Origin: a virus
Strand: one strand, 5' to 3'
Virus record (IMG/VR): IMGVR_UViG_3300043539_001893
Span: 1 to 33,835 of that record
DNA: 33,835 nucleotides
The notes beneath the pieces were generated by a model that searched no databases, had not been told where the DNA came from, and saw nothing but the letters and a program-made list of their open reading frames with translations. Both the position numbers and the translations under genes were made by a program. This document shows, piece after piece, positions 14,866 to 23,556 of the stretch; the first letter of the stretch is position 1; each line of letters starts with the position of its first letter.

Positions 14866-16283
14866 TGAAATTAGGAGTTTGTGTACCATATAGAAATAGA
14901 GAAGAACATATGAATCAATTTGTTCCTCATGTATCTAAATTTTTAGAAGAAAGAGGAATCGAACATACAATCTACTTAGCACATCAATGTGATAACGAAT
15001 TATTTAACAGAGGTTTAATGAAAAACATTGCAGCAAAACACGCATTTGATGATGGGTGTGATTACATTGTATGGCATGATATCGATATGGTTCCTGAAGA
15101 TGAGAGTTGTGATTATTCGTTTCCTAATGATAACCCACAACATATTGCAGTTCGTATTTCACAATCAGATTATCAATTAAAGTATGAAGAATACTTTGGT
15201 GGTGCAGTTGTATTCTCAAAAGAACAAGTAGAACGAACTAACGGATATTCAAACGACTATTGGGATTGGGGCATGGAAGATGATGATTTATTTTGGAGAT
15301 GTGTAATGGAAGGTTATGCAGAAGAAACAAAATTAAATTATAGTAAAGAAAAATATGTAGCAAATTTTAATGGTATAAATTCTAAAATACAATTAAGACC
15401 ATCCAGAGAACAAAAGGATTGTATTTCTAATTCACATACAATTTCTATATTAGTTAAAGCAGACCAACAAATTGAAAAAGTTCCTATCTGGTTAATCGGT
15501 GACCAAAATAGACAATTTATAGAATACCCAATATTTAGAAAACCAGGATATGATTGGGGGTTGTCATTTAATAATAGTAGAGCATATACACTCCAAATAT
15601 GGGATAGAATGAAAAATCATTTATATCAATGGATTAAAAGATATGAAAATCAATGGAGTTGGATTACTATGTCAGTAGATGCGGAAAATAAAAAAATACA
15701 TTTCTATTTAAATGGTAGAGAAAGTGATGCAAGATTGGGAACGGGAACACAATCACCACTTAGTTATAATGAACCATTGAAACGATATGGTATGGAGCCG
15801 TTTACAATTGGATATTCAAAATCTCCCAATGAAGTATTTTTTAAAGGAGGAATTGCTAGCATACAAATGTGGGATAGATGTTTAACATCCGATGAGGTAA
15901 AAAATCTACATAAAGAAATGCCCGAAGATAATTTGATATTAGATATATTCACTATGAATTTAGAATTTGGTCAAATGGAAAATATTGAATTAACAAAGGA
16001 AAAAATAGAAATACCACACACTATATTACCTTACAGAAAAAATGGTAAATTTAAATGCTTACCACATCAAACTGAAGGATTAATTAAAACAGGTGGAATT
16101 GATAAATGGGCAAAAGGTGAAACTACTGCAAGAAATGAAAGACGATATATCTTAGAAATGCAGCAAGGTAAAATAGATTATAAAAAAGATGGTATGTCAA
16201 ACATAAATGAAAAATATACCTTGTTGGAAATAGAAAATATATTTGGTAAACATAAACTTATAAATGTAAAAACCAATGGATAA
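14865..16283 (+). CDS. Second GT7-type glycosyltransferase with inserted LamG-like domain
   Basis: 472 residues, paralogous to the preceding gene. GT7 motifs: VPYRNREEH (7-15), FNRG (47-50), HDIDM (D72, D74), YFGG (110-113), YWDWGMEDDDL (132-142). The fold resumes near residue 385: YRKNGKFKCLPH, where H401 takes the metal-ligand position and C398 the preceding one, then D442-G-M-S-N followed by YTLLEIENIFGKHKLINVKTN. The inserted ~160-375 segment is a better LamG match than in the first paralogue: FNGINSKIQLRPS, TISILVKAD, WSWITMSVDAENKKIHFYLNGRE and FKGGIASIQMWDRCLTSDEVKNL. The 1-base overlaps on the operon suggest coupling. The two enzymes could add successive sugars. Sugar specificity is unknown. 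Confidence 0.82.
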   Translation: MKLGVCVPYRNREEHMNQFVPHVSKFLEERGIEHTIYLAHQCDNELFNRGLMKNIAAKHAFDDGCDYIVWHDIDMVPEDESCDYSFPNDNPQHIAVRISQSDYQLKYEEYFGGAVVFSKEQVERTNGYSNDYWDWGMEDDDLFWRCVMEGYAEETKLNYSKEKYVANFNGINSKIQLRPSREQKDCISNSHTISILVKADQQIEKVPIWLIGDQNRQFIEYPIFRKPGYDWGLSFNNSRAYTLQIWDRMKNHLYQWIKRYENQWSWITMSVDAENKKIHFYLNGRESDARLGTGTQSPLSYNEPLKRYGMEPFTIGYSKSPNEVFFKGGIASIQMWDRCLTSDEVKNLHKEMPEDNLILDIFTMNLEFGQMENIELTKEKIEIPHTILPYRKNGKFKCLPHQTEGLIKTGGIDKWAKGETTARNERRYILEMQQGKIDYKKDGMSNINEKYTLLEIENIFGKHKLINVKTNG

Positions 16284-16956
16284 GCATACAGACAAAGAAT
16301 TTTTGCAACAAGCTTTCGATGCAAATAAATTAATAAAAAAGCAGTATAATTTTCATACAATGCAATCATACAAAGACATTCCAGGATGGATTAATGACGC
16401 AGAGTGGATTTATGAGAAGATTGTAAATGAATCGGAAGATGGTGACAAATTATTAGAAATTGGTACTTTCTTCGGCCAATCCGCAGCACGAATGGCCGAA
16501 TTAATTAGAGATTCAAAGAAAAATATTAAATTCTATTCTATGGACATTTATTATGAAGTAGAATCATCATTAATGTTAGACAGACATCCAAAATCATTTA
16601 AAGATTTTAGAGAAAAACATAGATACGCAGATATCTATAATTTAGTAAAAGATATTCTTATTAAAATAGGTTTAAAAGAATATGTAGAACAAATTTGTTG
16701 TGATTCTAAATATGGATATAAATTATTTGATGATAATTATTTTAAAATGGTTTATATAGATGGAAACCATTATTATGACTATGTATATGCAGATTTAGTA
16801 AACTGGTGGCCTAAGATTAAAGAAGGTGGTTACATAATCTGTGATGACATTGCATACGACTCTGTAACAAAAGCTATTGATGACTTTATAGATTATTATA
16901 AATTGGACAAAACAAAATGTGAATACAATTATAATAGTTTTATATATAAAAAATAA
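16276..16956 (+). CDS. Class I SAM-dependent methyltransferase (Methyltransf_24-like)
   Basis: A 226-residue protein. Motif I is LLEIGTFFGQSAARMA (59-74), the acidic end of beta-2 is FYSMDIYY, and the late block is MVYIDGNHYYDYVYADLVNWWPKI (158-181), followed by GGYIICDDIAYD. This Methyltransf_24 arrangement with Asp residues after the IDGNH and CDD motifs suggests a divalent-metal-dependent O-methyltransferase. It starts 8 bases inside the preceding GT7 gene and ends 3 bases before the radical SAM gene, placing it within the glycan cassette. Sugar methylation is the simplest guess (inference). It belongs to the same group as the protein at 11701 but the two are clearly diverged. Confidence 0.78.
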   Translation: MDKHTDKEFLQQAFDANKLIKKQYNFHTMQSYKDIPGWINDAEWIYEKIVNESEDGDKLLEIGTFFGQSAARMAELIRDSKKNIKFYSMDIYYEVESSLMLDRHPKSFKDFREKHRYADIYNLVKDILIKIGLKEYVEQICCDSKYGYKLFDDNYFKMVYIDGNHYYDYVYADLVNWWPKIKEGGYIICDDIAYDSVTKAIDDFIDYYKLDKTKCEYNYNSFIYKK

Positions 16957-16959
16957 AAT

Positions 16960-18390
16960 ATGAGTGAAGAAAAAAAGCCTAATAATTATGGATTTGAAAA
17001 TCCTGTTTATGTAGAGACAAAAAATGAATTGGATAAAGTTGGGAAAGGAATGTGTTTAGCAAAATGGACACAGGTTACTATGCACTTACAAAATGGGCAC
17101 AATCACTCTTGTCATCACCCCAGAACACATAAAATATCTGAAACCGAAATTGCACGCAATCCATCGGCACTACATAATACGAGATATAAAAAACTTCGTA
17201 GAAAAGAAATGTTAAGTGGAGCAAGACCGGAGGAGTGTGATTATTGTTGGGGTGTAGAAGATAATTCCGATAGGTTTAGTGATAGAATTTTTAAATCAGC
17301 TGAAAGTTGGTCTAAACCATTTTATAATGAAATTGTTAATGCCGATTGGAGAGACGATTTTAATCCAAGATATGTAGAGGTGGCATTTAGTAATACTTGT
17401 AATTTTAAATGTTCATATTGCGGCCCTGCATTTTCTACACAATGGATGGAAGAAATGGAAGAATTTGGTGGATATAATACATCTACTAGTTTCAATGACC
17501 CAGTTTGGTTGACAAGAGAACAAAAAACACCAATAAAACAAAACGAACACAATCCATATAATGAAGCATTTTGGAAATGGTGGCCGGATTTATATAACGA
17601 TTTACATACATTTAGAATAACAGGAGGAGAACCTCTATTAGCCAAAGATACTTGGAAAGTTTTAGATTATATCATAGACCACCCAAATCCTAATAAAAAA
17701 TTAAATCTTTCTATTAATACTAACTTAGGTGCACCAGATGCATTGATTGATAAATTTATTGATAAAGTAAATAAGATAATCGATGAGGGAAGAATAAATG
17801 AATTTATTATTTTCACCTCTGCAGATGCATGGGGAAAACAGGCGGAATATATTAGACATGGAATGGAATTTAATCGTTTTTGGGGTAATGTAAATAAAAT
17901 TCTTACAAAATGTCCAAGAGTTGTTATTACATTTATGGTAACATACAATGCATTGAGTGTGTTTACTTATGATAAATTAATCAAAGGTGTATATGATTTG
18001 AAAAAAGAATATGGTTCATCGGATAGATATTGGCCATCCGCTGTAATGTTGGATAGTTCTTATTTAAGATTCCCATGGCATCAAACTGTTCAAATTTTAC
18101 CAAGTGATTTTAAAGAAAATATTTTAGAACATGCCAAATTAGCATTGTATTATGGTGTTCCAAAATTTGACCACAAATATATTGGTTATTCCGATGTAGA
18201 GATACAAAAATTAAAAAGAATATATGACTGGTCAACATCAACTGATATAGACCCTAAATTTATTTTACAAAGCCAAAAAGATTTTGGAATATTTGTAACC
18301 GAACACGATAAAAGAAGGGGAACCAATTTTGTAAAAACATTCCCAGAATTAGAAGAATTTTATAACTTTTCAAAAAATATTATTATATGA
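16960..18390 (+). CDS. Radical SAM protein with N-terminal twitch-type cluster domain
   Basis: 476 residues. The radical SAM cluster motif is C147-N-F-K-C151-S-Y-C154 (CX3CX2C), followed by RITGGEPLL, which binds SAM. N-terminal to it are four further cysteines, C32, C51, C93 and C96 (MCLAKW, SCHHP, ECDYCW), placed as ligands for an auxiliary iron-sulfur cluster, in the order seen in proteins annotated as N-terminal twitch radical SAM enzymes. These are widespread in phages and surface-polysaccharide loci, with no established substrate. The C-terminal ~170 residues complete the partial barrel. The 4-base ATGA overlap with the LamG-like gene suggests that the two proteins are made together. 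It could do radical sugar chemistry or peptide modification (inference). Confidence 0.85.
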   Translation: MSEEKKPNNYGFENPVYVETKNELDKVGKGMCLAKWTQVTMHLQNGHNHSCHHPRTHKISETEIARNPSALHNTRYKKLRRKEMLSGARPEECDYCWGVEDNSDRFSDRIFKSAESWSKPFYNEIVNADWRDDFNPRYVEVAFSNTCNFKCSYCGPAFSTQWMEEMEEFGGYNTSTSFNDPVWLTREQKTPIKQNEHNPYNEAFWKWWPDLYNDLHTFRITGGEPLLAKDTWKVLDYIIDHPNPNKKLNLSINTNLGAPDALIDKFIDKVNKIIDEGRINEFIIFTSADAWGKQAEYIRHGMEFNRFWGNVNKILTKCPRVVITFMVTYNALSVFTYDKLIKGVYDLKKEYGSSDRYWPSAVMLDSSYLRFPWHQTVQILPSDFKENILEHAKLALYYGVPKFDHKYIGYSDVEIQKLKRIYDWSTSTDIDPKFILQSQKDFGIFVTEHDKRRGTNFVKTFPELEEFYNFSKNIII

Positions 18391-19088
18391 TGAAAATAGA
18401 TTTTAAAAAACCATGGCAAATATGGCCATTCCAATCATATGGTATGGTTAAAAAAGATGCACTGATAGTCACCAACTCAGGAGATTTCACAATGTCCGTA
18501 TCCTTTAAATCAGGAGAAATATTTGAAGATACTCAATTGGGTGGAATTTGTTTGAGACCTGGTATGCATTCTGGTTTTATGATTTTAAAAGATAAAGAAG
18601 TAAGATATGATATTTGGTATAATGATGGTGTTGAAAATAAATTTATTTGTTTAAAAAAACAAATAAATGATATTAATTTTTTTAATGAATTTAATTTATT
18701 AACTATAACATTTTCAAGTAAAGAAAATAAATTTTCATTTTATGTAAATTCTAAATTAGAAGATAGTGTTATTATAGATGGTAAATATAACGATTATAAT
18801 AATTTACCAATTTTCTTTGGATGTGGTGCATACGATAGAGAAGAAAATACAAATTTTATGGAATGTTATTATGATTTTTATTTATTATGTGATTCTATTG
18901 TAGATATAGACGATGTAGTATATTTAAAAAATAATTTATATGAAAATTTAAATGAATATGATTATATTAAAAATAAATTTAATAAAAATATAGTTGTGTG
19001 TTATGATTTTTTAAAAAAAACTCCACACAAAGTTTGGGATTTTTCAGGAAATTCAAACTATTTAATTAAAGTAGAAGAAACTTGTTAG
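18387..19088 (+). CDS. Stand-alone LamG/concanavalin-like protein
   Basis: 233 residues, AT-rich coding. The beta-sandwich pattern: DFTMSVSFKSG (about 30-40), GGICLRPG, VRYDIWYND, then LLTITFSSKENKFSFYVNSKLED (strand-turn-strand with the typical FYVN), and a closing YDFLKKTPHKVWDFSGNSNYLIK that resembles the D-x-SGN end of LamG domains. It has no catalytic motif and no secretion signal. The same kind of domain is inserted in both GT7 enzymes upstream, so it probably binds the glycan being built, or is a relic of a third GT7 gene (inference). ATG at 18387 overlaps the radical SAM stop; ATG at 18390 is an equally possible start. Confidence 0.55.
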   Translation: MMKIDFKKPWQIWPFQSYGMVKKDALIVTNSGDFTMSVSFKSGEIFEDTQLGGICLRPGMHSGFMILKDKEVRYDIWYNDGVENKFICLKKQINDINFFNEFNLLTITFSSKENKFSFYVNSKLEDSVIIDGKYNDYNNLPIFFGCGAYDREENTNFMECYYDFYLLCDSIVDIDDVVYLKNNLYENLNEYDYIKNKFNKNIVVCYDFLKKTPHKVWDFSGNSNYLIKVEETC

Positions 19089-19089
19089 T

Positions 19090-20061
19090 ATGAAAATTTT
19101 AGTTACAGGAGGTGCAGGTTATTTGGGTTCGGTATTAGTTGGAAAACTATTAGAACAAAGTTATGAGGTTATTGTTTTGGATAAATTATTATTCAATCAA
19201 ACTTCCCTATTACAATACACATCAAAGTCAAAATTTAAATTTATACATGGTGATGTTCGTAATGAAACACTATTGGAAAAACTTTGTAATGAAGCAGATG
19301 TAATTATTCCTCTTGCTGCAATTGTAGGATTTCCTGCATGTGCACAAGACCCAAAACTTGCAAAAGAAATTAATTTTCAACAAATAGTTAATATTGTTAA
19401 ATTTACAAATGGAAAAGGTAAAAAGATTTTATATCCAAATACAAATAGTGGATATGGTTTAAGTACCGGTCAATTAGAATGTACCGAAGAATCACCACTC
19501 ACACCAATTTCAGTTTATGGTCAAACCAAATGTGACGCAGAAAACTTTTTAAGAACATCAACGGATGCAATCATATTTAGATTAGCAACTGTCTTTGGAG
19601 TTTCACCAAGAATGAGAACAGACTTATTGGTAAACGATTTTGTTTATAAAGCAATAACTGACAAATATATTGTTGTATTCGAAAAACAATTTAAAAGAAA
19701 CTTTATCCATATTCAGGATATTGCATTTACTTTTTGTTTTATGATTCAACATTATGACAAATATAAAGGTGAAGTTTTTAATGTAGGATTGAGTAATGCA
19801 AATCTTTCAAAACAAGAGTTATTGGAAAAAATACAATCTCATGTAAATGACTTTGCTGTGGTCTACGATGACTATTATGAGGACCCAGACAAGAGAAACT
19901 ACATTGTATCAAACAATAAGTTAGAAGCAACAGGATGGGGCCCACAATGGGATTTAGATAGAGGTATTAAAGAACTTATAATGGCATATCAAATGATAGT
20001 ACCAAAAATGGGTTTTGAATTTAGAAATGGTTTTCCTTTAGGATACGCAAATCAAACATAA
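19090..20061 (+). CDS. NAD-dependent epimerase/dehydratase (extended SDR), complete catalytic motif
   Basis: 323 residues. Rossmann NAD(P)-binding motif GGAGYLG (7-13), an acidic strand end (VIVLDK), HGDVRN, and the active-site Y133-G-Q-T-K137 (canonical YxxxK), then FRLATVFGVSPRMR in the nucleotide-sugar-binding half. It should epimerise, dehydrate or reduce a nucleotide-linked sugar in the cytoplasm. It starts 1 base after the LamG-like gene and 1 base before the RmlC-like gene. Pairing with an RmlC-type epimerase suggests a 4-keto-deoxysugar route. It is the only one of the three SDRs here with an intact YxxxK. Confidence 0.85.
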   Translation: MKILVTGGAGYLGSVLVGKLLEQSYEVIVLDKLLFNQTSLLQYTSKSKFKFIHGDVRNETLLEKLCNEADVIIPLAAIVGFPACAQDPKLAKEINFQQIVNIVKFTNGKGKKILYPNTNSGYGLSTGQLECTEESPLTPISVYGQTKCDAENFLRTSTDAIIFRLATVFGVSPRMRTDLLVNDFVYKAITDKYIVVFEKQFKRNFIHIQDIAFTFCFMIQHYDKYKGEVFNVGLSNANLSKQELLEKIQSHVNDFAVVYDDYYEDPDKRNYIVSNNKLEATGWGPQWDLDRGIKELIMAYQMIVPKMGFEFRNGFPLGYANQT

Positions 20062-20062
20062 T

Positions 20063-20608
20063 ATGAGTAACAAATGGGATGAGTTTCAAATTACTCCATC
20101 GAAAAAATTTGGTTATGAAGTACCAACATATACTCCATCAATTTATAGAGAATACAGAGGTGAGATATTTACAACTTTTCATTCGGAAGAACATCCTGTA
20201 ATGACACAAATACACTATGACAAAAGTGAGATTAGTATTCATGGTAGGTTTTCAAAATCATACAAAGGTGTATTGAGAGGATTACATTGGGATAGTAAGA
20301 CGTGGAAATTGGTTCAAGCTGCAGTAGGTGATATTTATTTAGTCGTTTTAGATATGAGATTAAATTCACCAACATCAGGAGAGTGGGAAGCATTTATTAT
20401 ATCCGAAAGAAATAGAAACCAAGTTCTAGTACCACCGGGGTTTGCAAACGGACACTACGCATTAACCGATTGTATGTTTCATTATAACTTATTTTATAAA
20501 GATGGTTATGTGGATGCAGATGAGCAAGGTGTAGTAAAATGGAACGACCCCGAATATCAAATGGAATGGCCAACAACAAACCCAATATTACAAAAAAGAG
20601 ACAGATGA
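20063..20608 (+). CDS. rmlC: RmlC-type dTDP-4-dehydrorhamnose 3,5-epimerase-like protein
   Basis: 181 residues, the normal family length. The cupin core shows GVLRGLHWD with catalytic His75, KLVQAAVGDIYLVVLDMR, then VLVPPGFANGHYAL with a second conserved His131, and FHYNLFYKDGY with candidate catalytic Tyr. RmlC enzymes epimerise C3 and/or C5 of a dTDP-4-keto-6-deoxyhexose. No RmlA, RmlB or RmlD partner is certain in the window, so the substrate may be supplied by the host or by the SDR upstream. A 3- or 5-only epimerase is also possible. The stop overlaps the next start by 4 bases (ATGA at 20605). Confidence 0.85.
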   Translation: MSNKWDEFQITPSKKFGYEVPTYTPSIYREYRGEIFTTFHSEEHPVMTQIHYDKSEISIHGRFSKSYKGVLRGLHWDSKTWKLVQAAVGDIYLVVLDMRLNSPTSGEWEAFIISERNRNQVLVPPGFANGHYALTDCMFHYNLFYKDGYVDADEQGVVKWNDPEYQMEWPTTNPILQKRDR

Positions 20609-21234
20609 TAAAAAATTTAGAACAATATCCAATAGTAAGAGATATTCAACAAACAAAGGAATCTTTAATTGATTTTGAAAATTTAATAGTAAAGCATTGG
20701 GAAGATGCAAAAATAAGAGGCCCGATTCATTTATCAAATGGCAATGAAGAACAATTGATTGAAATATTCAAACGAATTAAAACTTCGGATTGGGTTTTTA
20801 GTACATGGCGTTCTCACTACCATGCATTATTAAAAGAAGTGTGTCCTGTTTGGATTGAAGAAGAAATTCTTAAAGGAAAATCAATCACTCTTTGCAAGGT
20901 AAATGAAAAGTTTTATTCATCTGCAATTGTGGGTGGCACATTATCAATAGCATTGGGAGTTGCAATGGGAATTAAAGAAAAAGGTAGTGATGAAAAAGTA
21001 TTTGTATTTATTGGTGACATGTCTTTTGAAAGTGGTATATTTTATGAAGTGCACAAATACGCAAAAAACTTTGATTTACCAATTGTATTTGTGGTGGAAG
21101 ATAATGGAGTATCAACCTATACTCCAACCGAAGCAACTTGGAATAAAAAAAGAGAAATACCCGATGATGTTATATATTATTCATACGAATCAAAATTTCC
21201 ACATTACGGAACAGGTAAATGGATAGCATTTTAA
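20605..21234 (+). CDS. Thiamine-diphosphate enzyme, E1-alpha-like PP domain (minimal)
   Basis: 209 residues from the ATG at 20605. A longer in-frame read from 20539 would overlap the RmlC gene by 70 bases, so the ATGA start is preferred. The thiamine-diphosphate/Mg motif is G127-D128-M … E155-D156-N157 (GDxx … N), with FESGIFYEVHKYAKNFDLPIVFVVEDN between. The N-terminal half has the E1-alpha blocks IHLSNGNEEQ, VFSTWRSHYHALL and AIVGGTLSIALGVAMGIK. Pyruvate-dehydrogenase E1-alpha chains are ~320-400 residues, so this is a stripped version ending soon after the cofactor motif. The matching Pyr half is encoded at 27234, about 6 kb downstream. Probable role: C2-unit transfer onto a sugar (inference). 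Confidence 0.8.
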   Translation: MIKNLEQYPIVRDIQQTKESLIDFENLIVKHWEDAKIRGPIHLSNGNEEQLIEIFKRIKTSDWVFSTWRSHYHALLKEVCPVWIEEEILKGKSITLCKVNEKFYSSAIVGGTLSIALGVAMGIKEKGSDEKVFVFIGDMSFESGIFYEVHKYAKNFDLPIVFVVEDNGVSTYTPTEATWNKKREIPDDVIYYSYESKFPHYGTGKWIAF

Positions 21235-21235
21235 T

Positions 21236-22558
21236 ATGAAATTTATTTACGATAATTACGACCAAAAAAGAAATCACCCATATCCAAATTTATGGGATAA
21301 AACTTTAATAGATTATTTTGAAAAAAATGATGGAGATTATAATACTGCGAACCAAAATAAATTTCAATTTAGAACATTTCATTCAAATATATGGTGGTAT
21401 AATTCTTCACCAATAGGAAATCACGAATATATAAATAATGTTAAAGATGATGAAAAATATGTATATCCAATAGAAATATTTAGTCAAATAAATTATTTAA
21501 TAGGAGGACATCTTATAACAGATGATGGTATAGAATATTCATTTAATATAAAAAATATTTCAAAAGAAGCTATTAAATTAGCGTTAGAAGATAGATTGAT
21601 TTTTGCAATAAATTATTCACATGAACCATTTTTAAATTCGTTTAATTTTATTAAAAAATTAGAAATTGAAGTAAATAGCATGGGTTTAGATTTAAAAAAA
21701 CATTTTGTATTTTTTATGGGAACTTCCAATTTATTTGAACAAGATGAAAGATTTAAAAATTATAATTTTTATTTTGAAGATAATTTATTAATTGGGTTTG
21801 CACAAAGAATGGCATCACTAAAATCAGAACCAAATTATACATTGGGATATGAAACAAAGTGGATTAGAGAAAACGAAATTGATATAAAAAGAAATAAACA
21901 TTTTGTTTGTTTAAATAGAAATTCAAATAAAGATTTTAGATATACAATGGGTTGTTTTTTTGAAAGTAAAAATTTATGGGATAAATTATATGCATCGTTT
22001 TTATTTCATAATGAAGGAAAGCATCGGTTATATATTACAAATAATAAAACATTTGATAATGATATAAAAAATAGTGCAGATGGATTTGCATCAAAATTAA
22101 TAATGGAAATAGATACACATGGAAGTGATGATAAACAAGGATTTGAATGTGGTAAAGCTTATAAGAGGGAAGTATTTTTAGATTCATATATTTACATAGT
22201 TACTGAAACAAATTTTGAAAAAGATATTTTTATAACAGAAAAGGTCATAAATCCAATCACAACATTGCAACCATTTATATTAGTTGGAGCTTGTGGTTAT
22301 TTAAAATATTTTCGTTCTTTAGGATTTAAGACATTTGATGGATTTATTGATGAAAGTTATGATGAAATAGAAAATGATGGTGAAAGATATATTGCAATTT
22401 GTAATGAAATAGAAAGATTATCAAAGTTGGATTTAGATATAATACATGAGTGGTATTTATCTATAAAAGATATTTTGGTATATAATAGAAATCATATTTT
22501 ATTATGGGCAACTAAAAAAGAAAATGTATTTGTAGAAAATTTAAAAAAACACATATAA
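21236..22558 (+). CDS. GT-like protein of a widespread viral family (paralogue A)
   Basis: 440 residues, strongly AT-rich coding. The recognisable part is C-terminal: KHFVCLNRNSNKDFRY (about 222-237), then YIVTETNFEKDIFITEKVINPITTLQPFILVGACGYLKYF (about 318-357), RSLGFKTFDGFIDESYDEIEND, and a closing helix. I recall this TEK-x-P … PF-x-x-x-G … LGFKTF block in many cyanophage and giant-virus proteins of unknown function; it looks like the nucleotide-sugar-binding half of a GT-B enzyme (for example GT10-like), but that is inference. The N-terminal ~200 residues are unassigned. A clear paralogue is at 23556. It sits 1 base after the E1-alpha gene and overlaps the SDR gene by one base. Confidence 0.5.
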   Translation: MKFIYDNYDQKRNHPYPNLWDKTLIDYFEKNDGDYNTANQNKFQFRTFHSNIWWYNSSPIGNHEYINNVKDDEKYVYPIEIFSQINYLIGGHLITDDGIEYSFNIKNISKEAIKLALEDRLIFAINYSHEPFLNSFNFIKKLEIEVNSMGLDLKKHFVFFMGTSNLFEQDERFKNYNFYFEDNLLIGFAQRMASLKSEPNYTLGYETKWIRENEIDIKRNKHFVCLNRNSNKDFRYTMGCFFESKNLWDKLYASFLFHNEGKHRLYITNNKTFDNDIKNSADGFASKLIMEIDTHGSDDKQGFECGKAYKREVFLDSYIYIVTETNFEKDIFITEKVINPITTLQPFILVGACGYLKYFRSLGFKTFDGFIDESYDEIENDGERYIAICNEIERLSKLDLDIIHEWYLSIKDILVYNRNHILLWATKKENVFVENLKKHI

Positions 22559-23556
22559 TGGAATTTACAGGAAAAAAAGTTATTATAACCGGAGCAAACG
22601 GATTGGTTGGATTGCCGGCAGTTAAAAAATGTTTAGAAGAAGGTGCTGCAAAAGTATACGCAGTAGACCTTAGATTTAGTGAAAACTTAAACTTTCTAAA
22701 AGGACAATATAATGATAGATTGGAATTGGTAAAAACAGACTTAACATATCTTTCTCATTGTGAAAGTTTATTTGCAGATGAAAAAATAGATATCGTATTA
22801 CATATTGCAGGTGTAAAAGGTTCACCAGCAAGGTCATCAACTCAACCTGCAGATTACCTATTCCCAATGTTGATGTTCAATACTAATATGATTAAAGCAT
22901 CGTTTGATGCAAAGGTTGATTGGTTTGTATATCTTTCATCAGTTGGTGTTTATAAGCCGGCAGAAGTAATGAATGAAGAAGATATTTGGTCACAAGAAGA
23001 AACTTGGGCATCTACTCCATCTCGTTTGGATTGGCATCCGGGTTGGACAAAAAGAATGGGTGAATTGACATTGGATTCGTTGAGAGTTCAATATGGTTGG
23101 AAAAATTGGACAGTTATAAGACCTTCAAACATATATGGTATCAATGATAACTTTGCACAAGATGCAACTGTTATTAGTTCTAATATTTGGAAATTATTTA
23201 ATGTAGAAGGTGAAGAAATGGTATGTTGGGGAGATGGTTCATCTAAAAGAGACTTTGTATTTGGTGATGATGTTGCACAAGCTGCAATTGATGTAGTTAA
23301 AAAAGAAGTTAGTGATATTATTAACTTTGGATGTGCAGAAGCAGTAACTATTAAAGAAACAATTGAAACCATTGTTGAATGTTATAAAGAAATCACAGGT
23401 AAAACAAAACTTATTACATGGGATTCTACAAAAACAAATGGTGACCCAATTAGATGTTTAGGTGCAGATAAACAAAAAAAATATGGTATCTTACCACAAA
23501 CAACTTTAAAAGAAGGATTAAAAAAATCAATTTTAGAATATAAAAGTAGATTATAG
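22558..23556 (+). CDS. NAD-dependent epimerase/dehydratase (extended SDR) with altered YxxxK
   Basis: 332 residues, GDP-fucose-synthetase/epimerase-like. NAD-binding GANGLVG (12-18), VYAVDLR, LHIAGVKGSP, YLSSVGVYKP, and VIRPSNIYGINDNF with a downstream WGDGSSKRDFVFGDD block, all typical. At the active site the sequence reads DWHPGWTK165RMGE: the position four before the lysine is Pro161 rather than Tyr. A substitute acid/base or a shifted active site is needed if it is active. It lies between the two GT-like paralogues, with 1-base overlaps on both sides (TAATG, TAGTG). Composition is less AT-rich than its GT-like neighbours. Confidence 0.8.
   Translation: MEFTGKKVIITGANGLVGLPAVKKCLEEGAAKVYAVDLRFSENLNFLKGQYNDRLELVKTDLTYLSHCESLFADEKIDIVLHIAGVKGSPARSSTQPADYLFPMLMFNTNMIKASFDAKVDWFVYLSSVGVYKPAEVMNEEDIWSQEETWASTPSRLDWHPGWTKRMGELTLDSLRVQYGWKNWTVIRPSNIYGINDNFAQDATVISSNIWKLFNVEGEEMVCWGDGSSKRDFVFGDDVAQAAIDVVKKEVSDIINFGCAEAVTIKETIETIVECYKEITGKTKLITWDSTKTNGDPIRCLGADKQKKYGILPQTTLKEGLKKSILEYKSRL

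Noticed and set aside
17322-17645. 107-codon minus-strand frame opposite the radical SAM gene
   Set aside because: It lies entirely within a convincing gene and its translation shows no domain or start context. It is a shadow of the opposite strand, like the other reverse frames apart from 6463-6648.
20539-20604. Longer start of the TPP E1-alpha gene at 20539
   Set aside because: It would overlap the RmlC gene by 70 bases and the added residues do not resemble the family. The ATGA start at 20605 matches the junction style of the operon.
21190-21240. Frameshift that truncated the E1-alpha gene
   Set aside because: The stop is followed immediately by the next ATG in normal operon style, and no E1-alpha-like sequence continues in another frame. 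The short form appears genuine.
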